The notes below the pieces were generated by a model. It was not told where the DNA came from. It worked only from the letters and a program-made list of their open reading frames with translations, and searched no databases. From contig NZ_PQVH01000008.1 of the NCBI RefSeq assembly GCF_004661485.1, positions 434,001 through 498,000 of the forward strand: 64,000 bases of DNA. The letters are read 5' to 3'. The stretch comes from Methylotenera oryzisoli. GTDB lineage: Bacteria > Pseudomonadota > Gammaproteobacteria > Burkholderiales > Methylophilaceae. Positions 8,073-18,069 of this stretch are shown piece by piece. Position numbers and translations under genes: made by a program. Within the stretch, counting starts at the first letter, position 1, and every line of letters begins with the position of its first letter.

Positions 8073-9488
8073 TTACTGCGCGTCTTTTTTTGCGCGTTTT
8101 TCTTTGATAGAGGCTTCACGATGTGCCGTTTTACCACCAACATCAGTGCGCTTAGTACTCACACCCCATTCCAGTTCCTGGTCTTGCGCGTAACGCTTGC
8201 CAAGCTGCCATGCGATTTGTGCGCGAGCCAGTTCCACCCCTAAATAAAACGCATGGGAAGCATCATCGTCTACTTTTAAATGTGGATACAGCACAAAGGG
8301 GTCAAGGGCCTCATAGATGCCATCTCGATTGTATACATGCAAACCTTGCTCACTAACCTGAATACGAAAGCTTGGATCTTTAATTTGTGATGCTATTTCA
8401 TTAATTTCTTCAGCGCTGTAGGTAAATGGCCGTTTATCATGCAGGCCTAACAAGCCATTACTATAGCCACGTGGCAAACGCTCATCTCGTTTAGCTGCAA
8501 ACATAGTGCGTCTGGCGATATCCGCCTCGGCAATGGCATTCACTGCATGGGTACTGACCGAGGTAGCCAATACGGCGTTGATATTAAGCTCGCTAATCAT
8601 GCCAAACAACAGCGCATTGATGCCTGTAGTATCTGCATCGGTAAGCTCAGTTAGATTGCCAATCCCCATCATAATTTCGATATCAGGGTATTTTTTACGC
8701 AAGCGATGATAACGCACGATGGAGTCGGTCAACCCAAAATGGATGGGATCCAAAATTGCATCAGCCAAAAAAGGCTTACCTAACTTAATACAGCCTTCAA
8801 TCGCACGATATAGCGAAGGCAAGCTATGCGGTTTTGCCGGAATTAGTACGGGAGTAGAGGCCACCTCCTGTGCAATCCAAAGCGTTTTCTCAGTAAGGCT
8901 TAACAGATAGTCAGCGCCTGCATGTCCTGCAGCGAGCAAGTCATCCGTATTCAAAGAGTCCACACTCACACTTAACCCTTGCTGTTTAAGCGCTTGAATG
9001 CTTTCTGCCAAGTGTGGAAAAGGTACAGCAGGCAAACAACCAAGATCAATCACATTGGCGCCTTGTGCTTGATACTGCAGGGCTTTGTTCAGAATGCCTT
9101 CTACACTTAGATACGGCGCATCTACGATTTCTGCAAATATTTTAACTTGATATTGGCTTAAATCAGGCGCAACCCCCTGATGCCCGAAGTATTGCGGCAA
9201 ATCCTTTAAGTCTGCAGGACCACGCTCCACAGGCACGCCATATTTGGCTTCTAGCATGGTTAAATCACCTTGGCATAAACCGGGCACAATAACTTTATCT
9301 GCATCGCCTGTTTCTTTTACTCTGCGCGCAATTAGATCTGGCGTCATCAATGCCGCAACTGAAACCCCAATCTGCTCCACACGGTACTTAAAGGGCTGTG
9401 TTTTAGGGTTACTTTGCACTTCACTTAGTACTTTGTTCAAACTTTTTTCGGCAAGCTTACCCGTTAAAAAAAGTAGATTTTTTGTCAT
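8073..9488 (-). CDS. Dihydropteroate-synthase-like protein (H4MPT biosynthesis cluster)
   Basis: Protein of 471 residues. The N-terminal 130 residues form a domain specific to this family (PGLCQGDLTMLEAKYGVPV). The middle is a pterin-binding TIM barrel recognisable by GANVIDLGCLPAVPFPHL, VSVDSLNTDDLLAAGHAG and IMMGIGNLTELTDADT. The C-terminus is charged and lysine-rich. Archaeal relatives are annotated as dihydropteroate synthase-related and thought to act in methanopterin assembly, joining pterin and aminobenzoate parts. It is one base from the end of the upstream flavoprotein gene, so the two are probably translationally coupled. The precise reaction is inferred. Confidence 0.8.
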   Translation of the reverse strand: MTKNLLFLTGKLAEKSLNKVLSEVQSNPKTQPFKYRVEQIGVSVAALMTPDLIARRVKETGDADKVIVPGLCQGDLTMLEAKYGVPVERGPADLKDLPQYFGHQGVAPDLSQYQVKIFAEIVDAPYLSVEGILNKALQYQAQGANVIDLGCLPAVPFPHLAESIQALKQQGLSVSVDSLNTDDLLAAGHAGADYLLSLTEKTLWIAQEVASTPVLIPAKPHSLPSLYRAIEGCIKLGKPFLADAILDPIHFGLTDSIVRYHRLRKKYPDIEIMMGIGNLTELTDADTTGINALLFGMISELNINAVLATSVSTHAVNAIAEADIARRTMFAAKRDERLPRGYSNGLLGLHDKRPFTYSAEEINEIASQIKDPSFRIQVSEQGLHVYNRDGIYEALDPFVLYPHLKVDDDASHAFYLGVELARAQIAWQLGKRYAQDQELEWGVSTKRTDVGGKTAHREASIKEKRAKKDAQ

Positions 9489-9489
9489 A

Positions 9490-10047
9490 CTAGTCGGTAT
9501 TTTTTAGCAACTGCAAATGCTGCTGGATGCAGCTACTTAAGCTGTCCATATCTTCTACGACGCTGGTCATCTCAAATGACTTAAGTTTGGCAATATTTTC
9601 TAAGTCAATCTTACGCGGATAAACTTTAACCATATTGTCGCGAGGCGCTTCAGACTCCAGCTCTGGCGCGGTATCACATGCAAATACGATACTAGGCACG
9701 CGTGTTTTTCCAGCCTGTGCATATAAATTAGTCACCAGGCTGTCAGAGAAACCATAGGCCATTTTAGCAATAGTGTTTGAAGTTGCCGGAGCGATCACCA
9801 GACTGTGGTATTTACCTTTATAGAACATACCCACTGGTACACTGCTAGCTGTTTTATCTTGATAAACACGATGTCCCGCAGCATTTAGTGCTTGCTGAAA
9901 ACCGTACTGCTGAATGATTTCTGCGCCGGCGCTACTTAGAAAAATATCAACATTTTCTAATGTATTCAGAATCTCAATAGATTCACGTAAATAATGGCCA
10001 GAGCCTGTAATTGCCCATGCCAAACGTTGATTTTTTTTATCTATCAT
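9490..10047 (-). CDS. dmrB: Flavoprotein, AfpA/DmrB family (probable dihydromethanopterin reductase)
   Basis: FMN flavoprotein of the HFCD-like fold, 185 residues from the ATG at 10047. Visible are the N-terminal AITGSGHYLRES phosphate-binding loop, LSSAGAEII, the APATSNTIAKMAYGFSDSLV loop typical of the superfamily, and an NMVKVYPRKIDLEN segment. DmrB of Burkholderia xenovorans, which reduces dihydromethanopterin to H4MPT, belongs to this family, so the call fits the cluster. A GTG at 10077 would add ten residues (MCFLVQVWLK), but the ATG matches the family better. First gene of the mfn/dmr cluster. The 160 bases upstream, to purA, hold only short AT-rich inverted repeats (for example 10177-10198). 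Confidence 0.75.
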   Translation of the reverse strand: MIDKKNQRLAWAITGSGHYLRESIEILNTLENVDIFLSSAGAEIIQQYGFQQALNAAGHRVYQDKTASSVPVGMFYKGKYHSLVIAPATSNTIAKMAYGFSDSLVTNLYAQAGKTRVPSIVFACDTAPELESEAPRDNMVKVYPRKIDLENIAKLKSFEMTSVVEDMDSLSSCIQQHLQLLKNTD

Positions 10048-10207
10048 TTTCAACCAAACTTGTACTAAAAAACACACCTAAGCCACTAAACGCCTGGCCC
10101 AGCGCCACACCTGAAACACAAGGTTTAGCTCTAGGCATGACAGTATTGAATAGCGCATATGCTTGGCGCTAGCTACCTTTAATGCTTACGGATTAAAGCA
10201 ATGATGA

Positions 10208-11539
10208 TTAAGCAAAAGGATGCTCAATCACGATAGTTTCATCACGTTCTGGGCCTGTAGAAACGATAGCAATAGGCACGCCGCATAAGGCTTCTAAGCG
10301 TTTTAAGTAGTTTTGTGCATTTTTAGGCAGGCCATCCCACGTTTTTACGCCAAACGTAGTTTCAGACCAACCAGGTACAGTTTCATAAATAGGTTTACAT
10401 CCAGCCACGTCGTCGGCACCGATAGGTAGCAAATCGATTTTTTTGCCATCAAGCTCATAACCTGTACAAATATTAAGCTCTTTAATGCCGTCCAACACGT
10501 CTAACTTGGTGATACACAAACCGGTTAGGCCGTTAATCATGGCAGAGCGACGCAATGCTGCTGCATCGAACCAGCCACAACGACGCTTACGCTTGGTCAC
10601 GGTACCAATTTCTTGACCTTTGTTCGACATCTGATAACCAGGTAAACCTTGTGTTTCAATATCTAACTCGCTAGGGAATGGGCCGCCACCTACGCGCGTT
10701 GTGTAAGCTTTAGTAATGCCTAATACATAGTGCAGCATATTAGCGCCCACACCTGTACCAGCCGAAGCCTGTCCTGCGATACAGTTGCTTGAGGTCACGT
10801 ACGGATAAGTACCATGGTCGATATCCAGCAAAGTGCCTTGCGCGCCTTCAAACAACAAATTCTCACCTTTAGCATTAGCTGCATAAATTTCTGCAGAAAC
10901 GTCTGCAATCATCGGCTTCAATGAGATGGCCTGCTGCATGCTCGCATCGAATTGCTGATTAAAATCTACAGGTTTAGCATCAAGATAGTTTGTTAACACA
11001 AAGTTATGATAATCCATGACTTCACGTAATTTTTCTGAAAAACGTTCAGGATAGAACAAGTCGTAAACACGCAGCGCACGGCGCGCAACTTTATCTTCAT
11101 AAGTTGGCCCTATGCCTTTACCTGTAGTGCCGATTTTTTTCTCTGCGCTGCGTTTTGCTTCACGTGCCACATCTACCGCCACATGGTGGCTCATAATTAA
11201 TGGGCAGCCAGGGCTGACTTTAAGACGATTACTTACTTCCAGACCATCTTTTTCTAAAGCGGCAATTTCTTTAAGCAAATGCCCAGCATCTAACACTACG
11301 CCATTACCAATATAGCAATTAACGCCAGCACGTACGATACCAGAAGGTACAAGATTGAGTTTGTAAACTCGTTGCGCATCACCCTGACCAACCACTAACG
11401 TGTGACCAGCATTGTGACCGCCCTGAAAACGGACCACACCTTGCGCATGATCGGTTAACCAATCAACAATTTTACCTTTGCCTTCATCGCCCCATTGCGT
11501 ACCAATGACGACCACATTTTTTGCTGCTTTATTTGCCAT
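10208..11539 (-). CDS. purA: Adenylosuccinate synthetase
   Basis: GTP-dependent ligation of IMP and aspartate, first committed step to AMP; 443 residues. The P-loop [11 protein letters not shown] (about 13-23), [22 protein letters not shown], the [16 protein letters not shown] signature and the [10 protein letters not shown] loop are all intact. Terminal gene of the hfq-hflX-hflKC-hisZ-purA block, the usual betaproteobacterial arrangement. A 10-bp hairpin lies between it and hisZ. Confidence 0.98.
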   Translation of the reverse strand: MANKAAKNVVVIGTQWGDEGKGKIVDWLTDHAQGVVRFQGGHNAGHTLVVGQGDAQRVYKLNLVPSGIVRAGVNCYIGNGVVLDAGHLLKEIAALEKDGLEVSNRLKVSPGCPLIMSHHVAVDVAREAKRSAEKKIGTTGKGIGPTYEDKVARRALRVYDLFYPERFSEKLREVMDYHNFVLTNYLDAKPVDFNQQFDASMQQAISLKPMIADVSAEIYAANAKGENLLFEGAQGTLLDIDHGTYPYVTSSNCIAGQASAGTGVGANMLHYVLGITKAYTTRVGGGPFPSELDIETQGLPGYQMSNKGQEIGTVTKRKRRCGWFDAAALRRSAMINGLTGLCITKLDVLDGIKELNICTGYELDGKKIDLLPIGADDVAGCKPIYETVPGWSETTFGVKTWDGLPKNAQNYLKRLEALCGVPIAIVSTGPERDETIVIEHPFA

Positions 11540-11576
11540 AACGTTTACTTTAATTAAATATTAATTTTTTAGAGTA

Positions 11577-11601
11577 GTGATTTTGCCTAAAGCAAAATCA
11601 C
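11577..11601. other. Inverted repeat (hairpin) between hisZ and purA
   Basis: Perfect 10-bp stem GTGATTTTGC/GCAAAATCAC with a five-base loop in the 71-base gap between hisZ and purA. It is not followed by a T-run on the minus strand, so it is a poor intrinsic terminator. It could be an RNA-processing or stabilising hairpin, or a regulator-binding site ahead of purA. Confidence 0.5.
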
Positions 11602-11610
11602 ATGCAATTT

Positions 11611-12774
11611 TTAGTTTCTTACTACATCAACAACATGCCAGCCAGAGTTGTAATGCTCTAGCTTCTGATTACAATTGAGCTCATTTAAATCTGCATCGGC
11701 GTCATCCAAGGCTTCAATCACCACACGGCCTTCGTTGCGCAGGCTTGTAATTTTAGTTGCGAGCGCTGGGTCTGCTGACACTGGCGCATAAATAGCCATA
11801 TTGGATTGTGCTGGAGGTAAGGCACTGACTACACCGCGCAAATCTAGGCTAAAACCTGTGGCTGGACGTGCACGTCCGAAAGATTGCCCGACCTCATCGT
11901 AACGCCCACCTAAAGCAAGCGGCCCTTTGTAACCTTTTGCATACGCGGCAAATACAATACCACTATGATAATGGTAGCCACGTAATTCGCTTAAATCGAA
12001 GCTAACGGTGGCACCTAATTGGTCAATCGCATGGCTTACTTGCTGCAAACTATCTAATGCTTTTTTAATCGCAGGCGTAGCTGGCAGTACTTGGAATGCT
12101 TTAGCCAAAATAGACTTGTCACCATTAAGCTCCGTTAAATGTAACAATGCTTCACGCGTTGTGTGATCCAGCGCCTTAGTAAGTGCCGCTACCGCAGGCT
12201 GGTCTTTGCTTTGCAAAGCTGCATATAAATCCTGTTCTAACTGGGCATCAATCTGGCTTGATTCAATCAAACTGCCAAACACATTGACGTGACTAAAATC
12301 CAGATGAATTTCATCAATGCCTATGGCTTGCAACGCTTTAATCAATAAACGTTGAATCTCAATATCACTTTCGATACCGGCGTGACCATATAGCTCAGCG
12401 CCAATTTGCAAAGGCTCACGCGTCAGCGCAAGGCCATCAGGCTTAGTACGTAACACACTGCCCGCATAGCATAAGCGCGTCACACCTTGATGATTCAATA
12501 AGTGCGCGTCAATTCTGGCGGCCTGCGGGGTCATATCCGCACGCACCCCCATCAGTCGCCCAGTAAGCTGGTCTACCACTTTAAATGTAGCCAAATCCAA
12601 ATCATGCCCCGCACCGGTGATGAGCGACTCCATGTACTCCAGCATTGGTGGAATCACATACTGATAACCATGCACTTTAAACAGGTCTAGCAATTTACGA
12701 CGCAATATTTCAATTCGTAAAGCCTCAGCAGGTAACACATCTTCAATATATTCGGGTAACAACCAATTACGCAT
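11611..12774 (-). CDS. hisZ: ATP phosphoribosyltransferase regulatory subunit HisZ
   Basis: Histidyl-tRNA-synthetase paralogue that partners short-form HisG in the first step of histidine synthesis; 387 residues. The class II synthetase core is visible (YQYVIPPMLEYMESL, LMGVRADMTPQAARI, then LRGYHYHSGIVFAAY and LALGGRYDEVG). The anticodon-binding domain is absent, as expected of HisZ. The frame extends to a TTG at 12783, but the ATG at 12774 gives the family start MRNWLLPEYIEDVLP. It lies between DUF2065 and purA, its standard place in Betaproteobacteria, and differs clearly from true hisS at 42.6 kb. Confidence 0.95.
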   Translation of the reverse strand: MRNWLLPEYIEDVLPAEALRIEILRRKLLDLFKVHGYQYVIPPMLEYMESLITGAGHDLDLATFKVVDQLTGRLMGVRADMTPQAARIDAHLLNHQGVTRLCYAGSVLRTKPDGLALTREPLQIGAELYGHAGIESDIEIQRLLIKALQAIGIDEIHLDFSHVNVFGSLIESSQIDAQLEQDLYAALQSKDQPAVAALTKALDHTTREALLHLTELNGDKSILAKAFQVLPATPAIKKALDSLQQVSHAIDQLGATVSFDLSELRGYHYHSGIVFAAYAKGYKGPLALGGRYDEVGQSFGRARPATGFSLDLRGVVSALPPAQSNMAIYAPVSADPALATKITSLRNEGRVVIEALDDADADLNELNCNQKLEHYNSGWHVVDVVRN

Positions 12775-12783
12775 ATTTATCAA

Positions 12784-12972
12784 TCATTTACTTAACAAAA
12801 TTAAGAGCAATCCGCCAACGATGGATATCAATCCAACGAAGCGCAGTTGCCCATCTTTTAATGTCACCATCTTAATAAAGGTTTCTCGCCAGGCTTGAGG
12901 CATTAGCAACGGAAGTAGCCCCTCAAACACCAGCATCAAACCTAAAGCAGTTAACACATAGTCACTCACCAC
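12784..12972 (-). CDS. DUF2065 family small membrane protein (YjeT-like)
   Basis: A 62-residue protein with two predicted membrane helices (LTALGLMLVFEGLLPLLMP and LRFVGLISIVGGLLLILL) around a short RETFIKMVTLKDGQ loop. It matches the DUF2065/YjeT family found immediately downstream of hflC in many Proteobacteria. Its start is a GTG (two tandem GTG codons) 6 bases after hflC, with no strong ribosome site, so translational coupling to hflC is likely. Function unknown; association with the HflKC membrane complex is suggested only by gene order. Confidence 0.85.
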   Translation of the reverse strand: MVSDYVLTALGLMLVFEGLLPLLMPQAWRETFIKMVTLKDGQLRFVGLISIVGGLLLILLSK

Positions 12973-12978
12973 AGCTTA

Positions 12979-13851
12979 CTATTTTCTGTTAGGGCTACGC
13001 ATGTATTTAAAGAACTCTGAGTTTGGATCCAGCACCATTACGTCACTTTTGCTTTTGAAGCTATTTTTATAGGCTTCTTGGCTGCGATAAAACGCATAGA
13101 ATTCTGGGTTACGGCTATAGGACTGATTATAAATCTCACCAGCCTTTGCATCACCCTCACCCTTGGTTTTTTGGGCTTCACTGTAAGCCTCAGCAATAAT
13201 CACTTCACGTTGCTTATCAGCATCGGCACGAATTTTTTCTGATGCAGCCGCACCTTCTGAACGTAATTGATTTGCTAGACGCTTACGCTCTGCGATCATG
13301 CGGTCAAATACTGATTTACTGATTTCCTCAGCGTAGTCAACGCGTTTTAAGCGCACATCAACCACAGCAATACCCATTTGACGCGCTTCCGCATCAGCAG
13401 TCTTGCGAAGATTATCCATCACTGCGCCACGCTCACCTGCAATCACGTCACGTACCGTCCTTTTACCAAACTCCGTACGCAACACAGCATTCACCACTTT
13501 AGATAATCTATCTTCAGCAGCTGCCTCACCACCCTCTTTAATTGATACGTAATATTTAACGGGATCAATAATGCGCCACTTGACGAAAGAATCCACCATC
13601 ATGTATTTGTTTTCGCTGGTAATAAACTTAGCAGGCTGCTCCCAATCCAGGGTCAAAATACGATTATCAAAATACTTTAGGTTATCCACGAATGGCATTT
13701 TGAAGTAAAGACCCGGCTCTTTTTTCACAGAGACAATCTCACCTAATCTTTGCACAACCACATACTGAGTTTGTTTCACAGTGAACGCAGAGGCAGATAG
13801 CAACATCAAAGCTACAATTCCCGCGAAAATAATATTTTTTGCTTTATTCAT
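12979..13851 (-). CDS. hflC: SPFH-domain protease modulator HflC
   Basis: Partner of HflK in the membrane complex that surrounds and controls the FtsH protease; 290 residues. One N-terminal membrane anchor (about 5-23) is followed by the SPFH/band-7 domain (VKQTQYVVVQRLGEIVSV, then VVDVRLKRVDYAEEIS) and a coiled-coil stretch rich in Ala, Glu and Lys (EGAAASEKIRADADKQREV). The C-terminal NPEFYAFYRSQEAYKNSF is typical of HflC. Nine bases downstream of hflK. Confidence 0.97.
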   Translation of the reverse strand: MNKAKNIIFAGIVALMLLSASAFTVKQTQYVVVQRLGEIVSVKKEPGLYFKMPFVDNLKYFDNRILTLDWEQPAKFITSENKYMMVDSFVKWRIIDPVKYYVSIKEGGEAAAEDRLSKVVNAVLRTEFGKRTVRDVIAGERGAVMDNLRKTADAEARQMGIAVVDVRLKRVDYAEEISKSVFDRMIAERKRLANQLRSEGAAASEKIRADADKQREVIIAEAYSEAQKTKGEGDAKAGEIYNQSYSRNPEFYAFYRSQEAYKNSFKSKSDVMVLDPNSEFFKYMRSPNRK

Positions 13852-13860
13852 TATTTTTCC

Positions 13861-15072
13861 TTATCTACTTTCTCTATCACGGCTGCGAAAAGCATCTCTC
13901 GAGCGCTCTGTAGTAGCTGCGGCTGAATCAAAAGCTGCACCTGATTCAGTTTGCGGATTTAATGACTGTAAGGATTGAGATTGTGTTGTAGCAGATGGCG
14001 CGCCAGTTGCACTGATTAGCTTATCTAATGGCAAGTACAACAGGCTATTACCCGCTTTTTGATCAACAATCACTTTGCTTGTGGCAGATAAAATCTGCTC
14101 TTGTGCATCTAGATACAAACGCTGACGCGTCACTTCTGGCGCATTATTGTACTGCGCTAGAATTTGATCAAAACGACTTGCATTACCTCTTGCTTCACTT
14201 TCAACCTTCAATTTATAACCAGCCGCTTCTGATAGCAGGCGTGAAGCAGTACCACGCGCTTTTGGAATCACATCATTAGCGTAAGCCTGACCTTCATTGA
14301 TTTGACGTTGATTATCTTGATTAGCACGGTTAACGTCTTCAAAAGCCTCTTGCACCTGCTCTGGTGGCTGGGCACTTTGTAACGACACGCTGATAATTTT
14401 TACACCTGTTTTGTAGCTGTCCAAAATCACTTGCATACGCTCAGACGTGTCAGCCAAACCTTTTTGCAACAGGTCATCGAGCTTATTCTTACCAACAACT
14501 TCACGAATCGCAGATTCAGCAGCAGACATCACTGCCGTATCAGTAGAACGGTTATTGAATAAGTAATACTTCGCGTTATTCAGGTTATATTGCACTGCAA
14601 ATTGAAGATCGATAATATTTTCATCTTCGGTCAGCATCAACGCTTCTTTAGGCAATTTAGTCTTACCGCCACCAGAGCCTTCAGCACTGCTTCTATAACC
14701 GACTTCCAATCTACGTACCTGTTCCATATTCACGACTTCTACAGATTCAATCGGATATGGCAAATGCCAGCGCGGCCCAGGCTCAGTAGTTTCATCCAAG
14801 GCCTTACCAAAACGCATCACTACCCCTGTAGAGCCTTGATCAACAATATAAAATCCAGAACCAAGCCAGATAAGAAACACCAAGCCTAAGATTGGTAAAA
14901 TTGGTAAATTAACATCACCAGATGTGGGACGTCTTGGCTGAGAATTAGATTGATTACCGCCGCCGTTCTTGCCAAACATCGCATTAATTTTACGGCTTAA
15001 ATCACGCATGACCTCATCAAGATCAGGCGGTCCTTCGTTATTTTGCTGTCTCCAACCAGGGAATTTAATCAT
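13861..15072 (-). CDS. hflK: SPFH-domain protease modulator HflK
   Basis: Membrane-anchored regulator of FtsH, acting with HflC; 403 residues. It starts with the HflK-type head GPPDLDEVMRDLSRKINAMFG and a Gly/Asn-rich linker, then one membrane helix (LPILPILGLVFLIWLGSGFYI). The band-7 domain includes YIVDQGSTGVVMRFGK and VSLQSAQPPEQVQEAFEDVN. A Ser/Thr/Gln-rich tail ends in RSRDAFRSRDRESR. The 107-base gap to hflX is the largest inside this block and shows no clear terminator. Confidence 0.97.
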   Translation of the reverse strand: MIKFPGWRQQNNEGPPDLDEVMRDLSRKINAMFGKNGGGNQSNSQPRRPTSGDVNLPILPILGLVFLIWLGSGFYIVDQGSTGVVMRFGKALDETTEPGPRWHLPYPIESVEVVNMEQVRRLEVGYRSSAEGSGGGKTKLPKEALMLTEDENIIDLQFAVQYNLNNAKYYLFNNRSTDTAVMSAAESAIREVVGKNKLDDLLQKGLADTSERMQVILDSYKTGVKIISVSLQSAQPPEQVQEAFEDVNRANQDNQRQINEGQAYANDVIPKARGTASRLLSEAAGYKLKVESEARGNASRFDQILAQYNNAPEVTRQRLYLDAQEQILSATSKVIVDQKAGNSLLYLPLDKLISATGAPSATTQSQSLQSLNPQTESGAAFDSAAATTERSRDAFRSRDRESR

Positions 15073-15179
15073 TCATCACTCCAACACTAAAAATTGAATT
15101 ACATTAATGCTTGATTCAGGTTATGCAACGATTAGAAATCAAGTACATCAAACTTTTATACTGCGTAATTTAATTGCAC

Positions 15180-16316
15180 TTAAACAAATGCACTCTCTTC
15201 AGTACTTTGCTTTTGTACATACTGATAGTGTTCCGCCATCGCCAATCTCAGAAAATCAAGTCCTTCACCTGTTTTTGCTGACACATGTAAGCTCGTAATT
15301 CTACCATATTCATCACGACCAATCGCAGGCTCCAAACCCACACGGTCTATTTGGTTATATACGACGATTTGCGGCACCTCTGAGGCACCAATCTCATGTA
15401 GCACTTTATTTACCTGCGCAATCTGCTCATCGCGATTGGTGCTAGCAGTATCCACAATATGCAACAGTAAGTCAGCCTGTACCGCCTCCTCCAGCGTAGC
15501 GCCAAATGCCTCTACCAATGCATGAGGGAGGTGCTTAATAAAACCAACCGTATCTGAAAGCACTACCGAGCCGCAACCTGCAATATAAATCTTATGGGTG
15601 GTCGTGTCTAACGTTGCAAATAACTGATCAGCGGCATAGATGTTGGCCTTAGTCAGGCGATTAAAAATCGTAGACTTACCCGCATTGGTATAGCCAACCA
15701 GAGATACAGTCATGACATTAGAGCGTTTACGCGCTCTGCGCTGCATACCGCGTTGCGCTTTTAGTTTCAGTAACTTCTCACGCAACTGCTTAACACGGAT
15801 GCGTAACATACGCCTATCCAGCTCAAGCTGCGTTTCACCAGGGCCGCCTCGCACACCAATACCACCTTTTTGGCGCTCCAAGTGAGTCCAGCCACGCACT
15901 AGACGCGTAGACAGATGCTCAAGCTGCGCCAGTTCGACCTGCAGCTTACCTTCATGCGTTTGAGCTCGCTGGCTGAATATATCCAGAATTAAGCCAGTTC
16001 TATCTACGACACGCGCCTGTAGTAGACGCTCTAGGTTACGCTGCTGCGATGGTGTTAAATCATGATTAAAGACAGCAACATGGGACTCAGTCGCCTGCAT
16101 CATCTGCGCCAATTCATCAGCCTTACCGCTGCCAATAAACAGTTTAGCGTCCGGGACAGACCGCTTACCCTCCACCTTACCCAGCACAGCCAAGCCCGCA
16201 CTTAAGCTCAGCTGACGAAGCTCTTCCAAACTTTCTTGGTAGTCATTCTCGCCAAAATCAACACTTACCAATATAGCGGCATCACCACCACTTGGTCTTT
16301 CAAACAAATCTTTCAA
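15180..16316 (-). CDS. hflX: GTPase HflX, ribosome-splitting factor
   Basis: Translation-linked GTPase that binds the 50S subunit and splits stalled ribosomes; 378 residues. It has the HflX-specific N-terminal domain (LFIGSGKADELAQM, RVVDRTGLILDIFSQRA), the QKGGIGVRGGPGETQLE glycine-rich linker, and GTPase motifs G1 (GYTNAGKST), G3 (DTVGFI) and G4 (NQID, in place of NKxD). It lacks the long C-terminal extension of the E. coli protein. No ATG is available: start candidates are TTG at 16316 (chosen) and TTG at 16307, the latter aligning with the E. coli MFDR start. It begins 3 bases after hfq. Confidence 0.95.
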   Translation of the reverse strand: MKDLFERPSGGDAAILVSVDFGENDYQESLEELRQLSLSAGLAVLGKVEGKRSVPDAKLFIGSGKADELAQMMQATESHVAVFNHDLTPSQQRNLERLLQARVVDRTGLILDIFSQRAQTHEGKLQVELAQLEHLSTRLVRGWTHLERQKGGIGVRGGPGETQLELDRRMLRIRVKQLREKLLKLKAQRGMQRRARKRSNVMTVSLVGYTNAGKSTIFNRLTKANIYAADQLFATLDTTTHKIYIAGCGSVVLSDTVGFIKHLPHALVEAFGATLEEAVQADLLLHIVDTASTNRDEQIAQVNKVLHEIGASEVPQIVVYNQIDRVGLEPAIGRDEYGRITSLHVSAKTGEGLDFLRLAMAEHYQYVQKQSTEESAFV

Positions 16317-16319
16317 CGC

Positions 16320-16556
16320 TTAATCATCACCTTCAGACATATTTATATTCACTGCACGCGCGGGTACTATTGTTGAAATAGCATGCTTATACACCATTTG
16401 CGTCACAGTATTTTTGAGCAGAATCACGTACTGATCAAACGAATCCACCTGCCCTTGCAATTTGATACCATTCACGAGATAAATAGATACAGCAACATGT
16501 TCTTTGCGTAGTGCGTTGAGAAATGGGTCTTGTAACATTTGCCCTTTTTGATTCAT
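16320..16556 (-). CDS. hfq: RNA chaperone Hfq
   Basis: Hexameric Sm-like RNA chaperone that pairs small RNAs with mRNAs; 78 residues, the compact betaproteobacterial size. Sm1 ([19 protein letters not shown]) and Sm2 ([14 protein letters not shown], with the proximal-face YKHA motif) are intact, as is the N-terminal [11 protein letters not shown]. The C-terminal tail is short and acidic (MSEGDD), as in Hfq proteins that autoregulate RNA release. A good AGGAGA ribosome site precedes the ATG. Confidence 0.98.
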   Translation of the reverse strand: MNQKGQMLQDPFLNALRKEHVAVSIYLVNGIKLQGQVDSFDQYVILLKNTVTQMVYKHAISTIVPARAVNINMSEGDD

Positions 16557-16621
16557 GATGTCTCCTATTGTTTGGAGTTAAATAAAATTGACTACCTGTC
16601 GCCGTTTAGAGCCACATACAA

Positions 16622-16644
16622 ATATCTTACTCTCGTTAAGATAT
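16622..16644 (-). terminator. Candidate hairpin downstream of gltX, upstream of hfq
   Basis: 8-bp stem ATATCTTA/TAAGATAT with a seven-base loop in the gltX-hfq gap. It lies after the gltX stop on the minus strand and has no T-run, so it may be a weak terminator or part of the hfq promoter/leader region. Confidence 0.3.
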
Positions 16645-16674
16645 AGAACAACCAAATTCGTTCTTTAATTAAAA

Positions 16675-18069
16675 TTAAAATTTAACTTCGTTCATTCTCG
16701 CAATCACTTCAACCCTGCCAAGTAAGGCCATGACCTGATCAATACTTGGGGATTGTGCAATACCTGTCAACATCACGCGCAAAGGCATCGCCACTTTCGG
16801 AAACTTTAACTGGAACTCTGTCACCACATCATTTAACACATGATGAATAGCCTCAGCCTGCCACTCAACCGCAGCCAAAGCTTGCGTCAGCTTAAGCATT
16901 GCCGGTTTGATTTCAGCCGTCAAATGCTTCTCTGCTGCCGCTTGGTCAATCACTGGTTTTTGGTAAAAATATGCAATGCTGCTAGCAAGCTCATTTAAAG
17001 TATGGGCACGCTCTTTATATAAATCAATTACTGCTGCCAGATTTGGCGTTGCGGAGACTTGCACCCCAAGCTTAGCAAGACGCTTGGTCACATCATTCAC
17101 TAGATAATCTGAGCTTGCCTGTTTAATGTAATGTGCGTTTAACCAGCGGAGCTTTTCAGTATTAAATTGCGCTGCAGATGGGGTAATGTGGTCTAAATCG
17201 AACCACTCACAGAACTGCTGCATACTAAAAATTTCTTCATCGCCATGACTCCAACCTAAGCGCGCCAAATAATTCAACACAGCTTCTGGCAGATAGCCAT
17301 CGTCATCATATTGCATGACACTAACAGCACCATGACGCTTAGATAGCTTCTGACCATCATCACCCAAAATCATGGACAAATGCGCGTACTGCGGAATGGT
17401 TGCACCTAGCGCCATTAGCATATTGATTTGGCGCGGGGTGTTATTCACATGATCATCACCGCGAATCACTTGTGTGATGCCCATTTCCCAGTCATCCACT
17501 ACCACACAGAAGTTATAAGTCGGCGTGCCATCAGCACGTGCGATGATTAAATCATCCAATTCCTGATTAGCAATACTGATCTCGCCTTTAACCAGATCAT
17601 TCCATACCACATTACCATCTTTAGGGTTTTTGAAGCGGATAACTGGCGGAATTCCTTGCGGTGGCGTTGGTAACACTTTACCTTCTTCTGGGCGCCAGCG
17701 ACCATCGTAACGTGGTTTAACACCTTGTTGCATTTGCGTTTCACGCAAAGCCTCAAGCTCCTCTTTACTGCAATAACAATAATACGCACTGCCTTGTGCC
17801 AGCATAGTTTGAATCACTTCTTTATAGCGATCCATGCGTTGCATCTGGTAAAAAGGGCCCTCATCATGCTGCAAGCCTAACCATTGCATACCATCCAAAA
17901 TAGCCTGCACAGCCTCTGGCGTACTGCGCGCAACATCGGTGTCTTCAATGCGCAGAATAAAATCACCTTTGTGTTTTTTAGCAAAAGCCCACGAAAACAA
18001 AGCGGTACGGGCACCGCCTATGTGAAGGAATCCGGTTGGGCTGGGGGCAAAACGTGTGCGAACTGTCAT
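16675..18069 (-). CDS. gltX: Glutamate-tRNA ligase
   Basis: Class I aminoacyl-tRNA synthetase charging tRNA-Glu; 464 residues. The HIGH-type motif is [17 protein letters not shown] and the KMSKS-type motif is [14 protein letters not shown], both intact. Other landmarks include [13 protein letters not shown], the CYCSKEELE zinc-region remnant, [15 protein letters not shown] and [14 protein letters not shown]. It is transcribed toward hfq but separated from it by 118 bases with a hairpin, and divergent from the PilZ-like gene. The 215-base divergent gap probably holds both promoters, but I could not place them with confidence. Confidence 0.98.
   Translation of the reverse strand: MTVRTRFAPSPTGFLHIGGARTALFSWAFAKKHKGDFILRIEDTDVARSTPEAVQAILDGMQWLGLQHDEGPFYQMQRMDRYKEVIQTMLAQGSAYYCYCSKEELEALRETQMQQGVKPRYDGRWRPEEGKVLPTPPQGIPPVIRFKNPKDGNVVWNDLVKGEISIANQELDDLIIARADGTPTYNFCVVVDDWEMGITQVIRGDDHVNNTPRQINMLMALGATIPQYAHLSMILGDDGQKLSKRHGAVSVMQYDDDGYLPEAVLNYLARLGWSHGDEEIFSMQQFCEWFDLDHITPSAAQFNTEKLRWLNAHYIKQASSDYLVNDVTKRLAKLGVQVSATPNLAAVIDLYKERAHTLNELASSIAYFYQKPVIDQAAAEKHLTAEIKPAMLKLTQALAAVEWQAEAIHHVLNDVVTEFQLKFPKVAMPLRVMLTGIAQSPSIDQVMALLGRVEVIARMNEVKF

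Noticed and set aside
11611-12774. hisZ as a second histidyl-tRNA synthetase
   Set aside because: It lacks the anticodon-binding domain and has the HisZ N-terminus and genomic context; true hisS is at 42609-43874.
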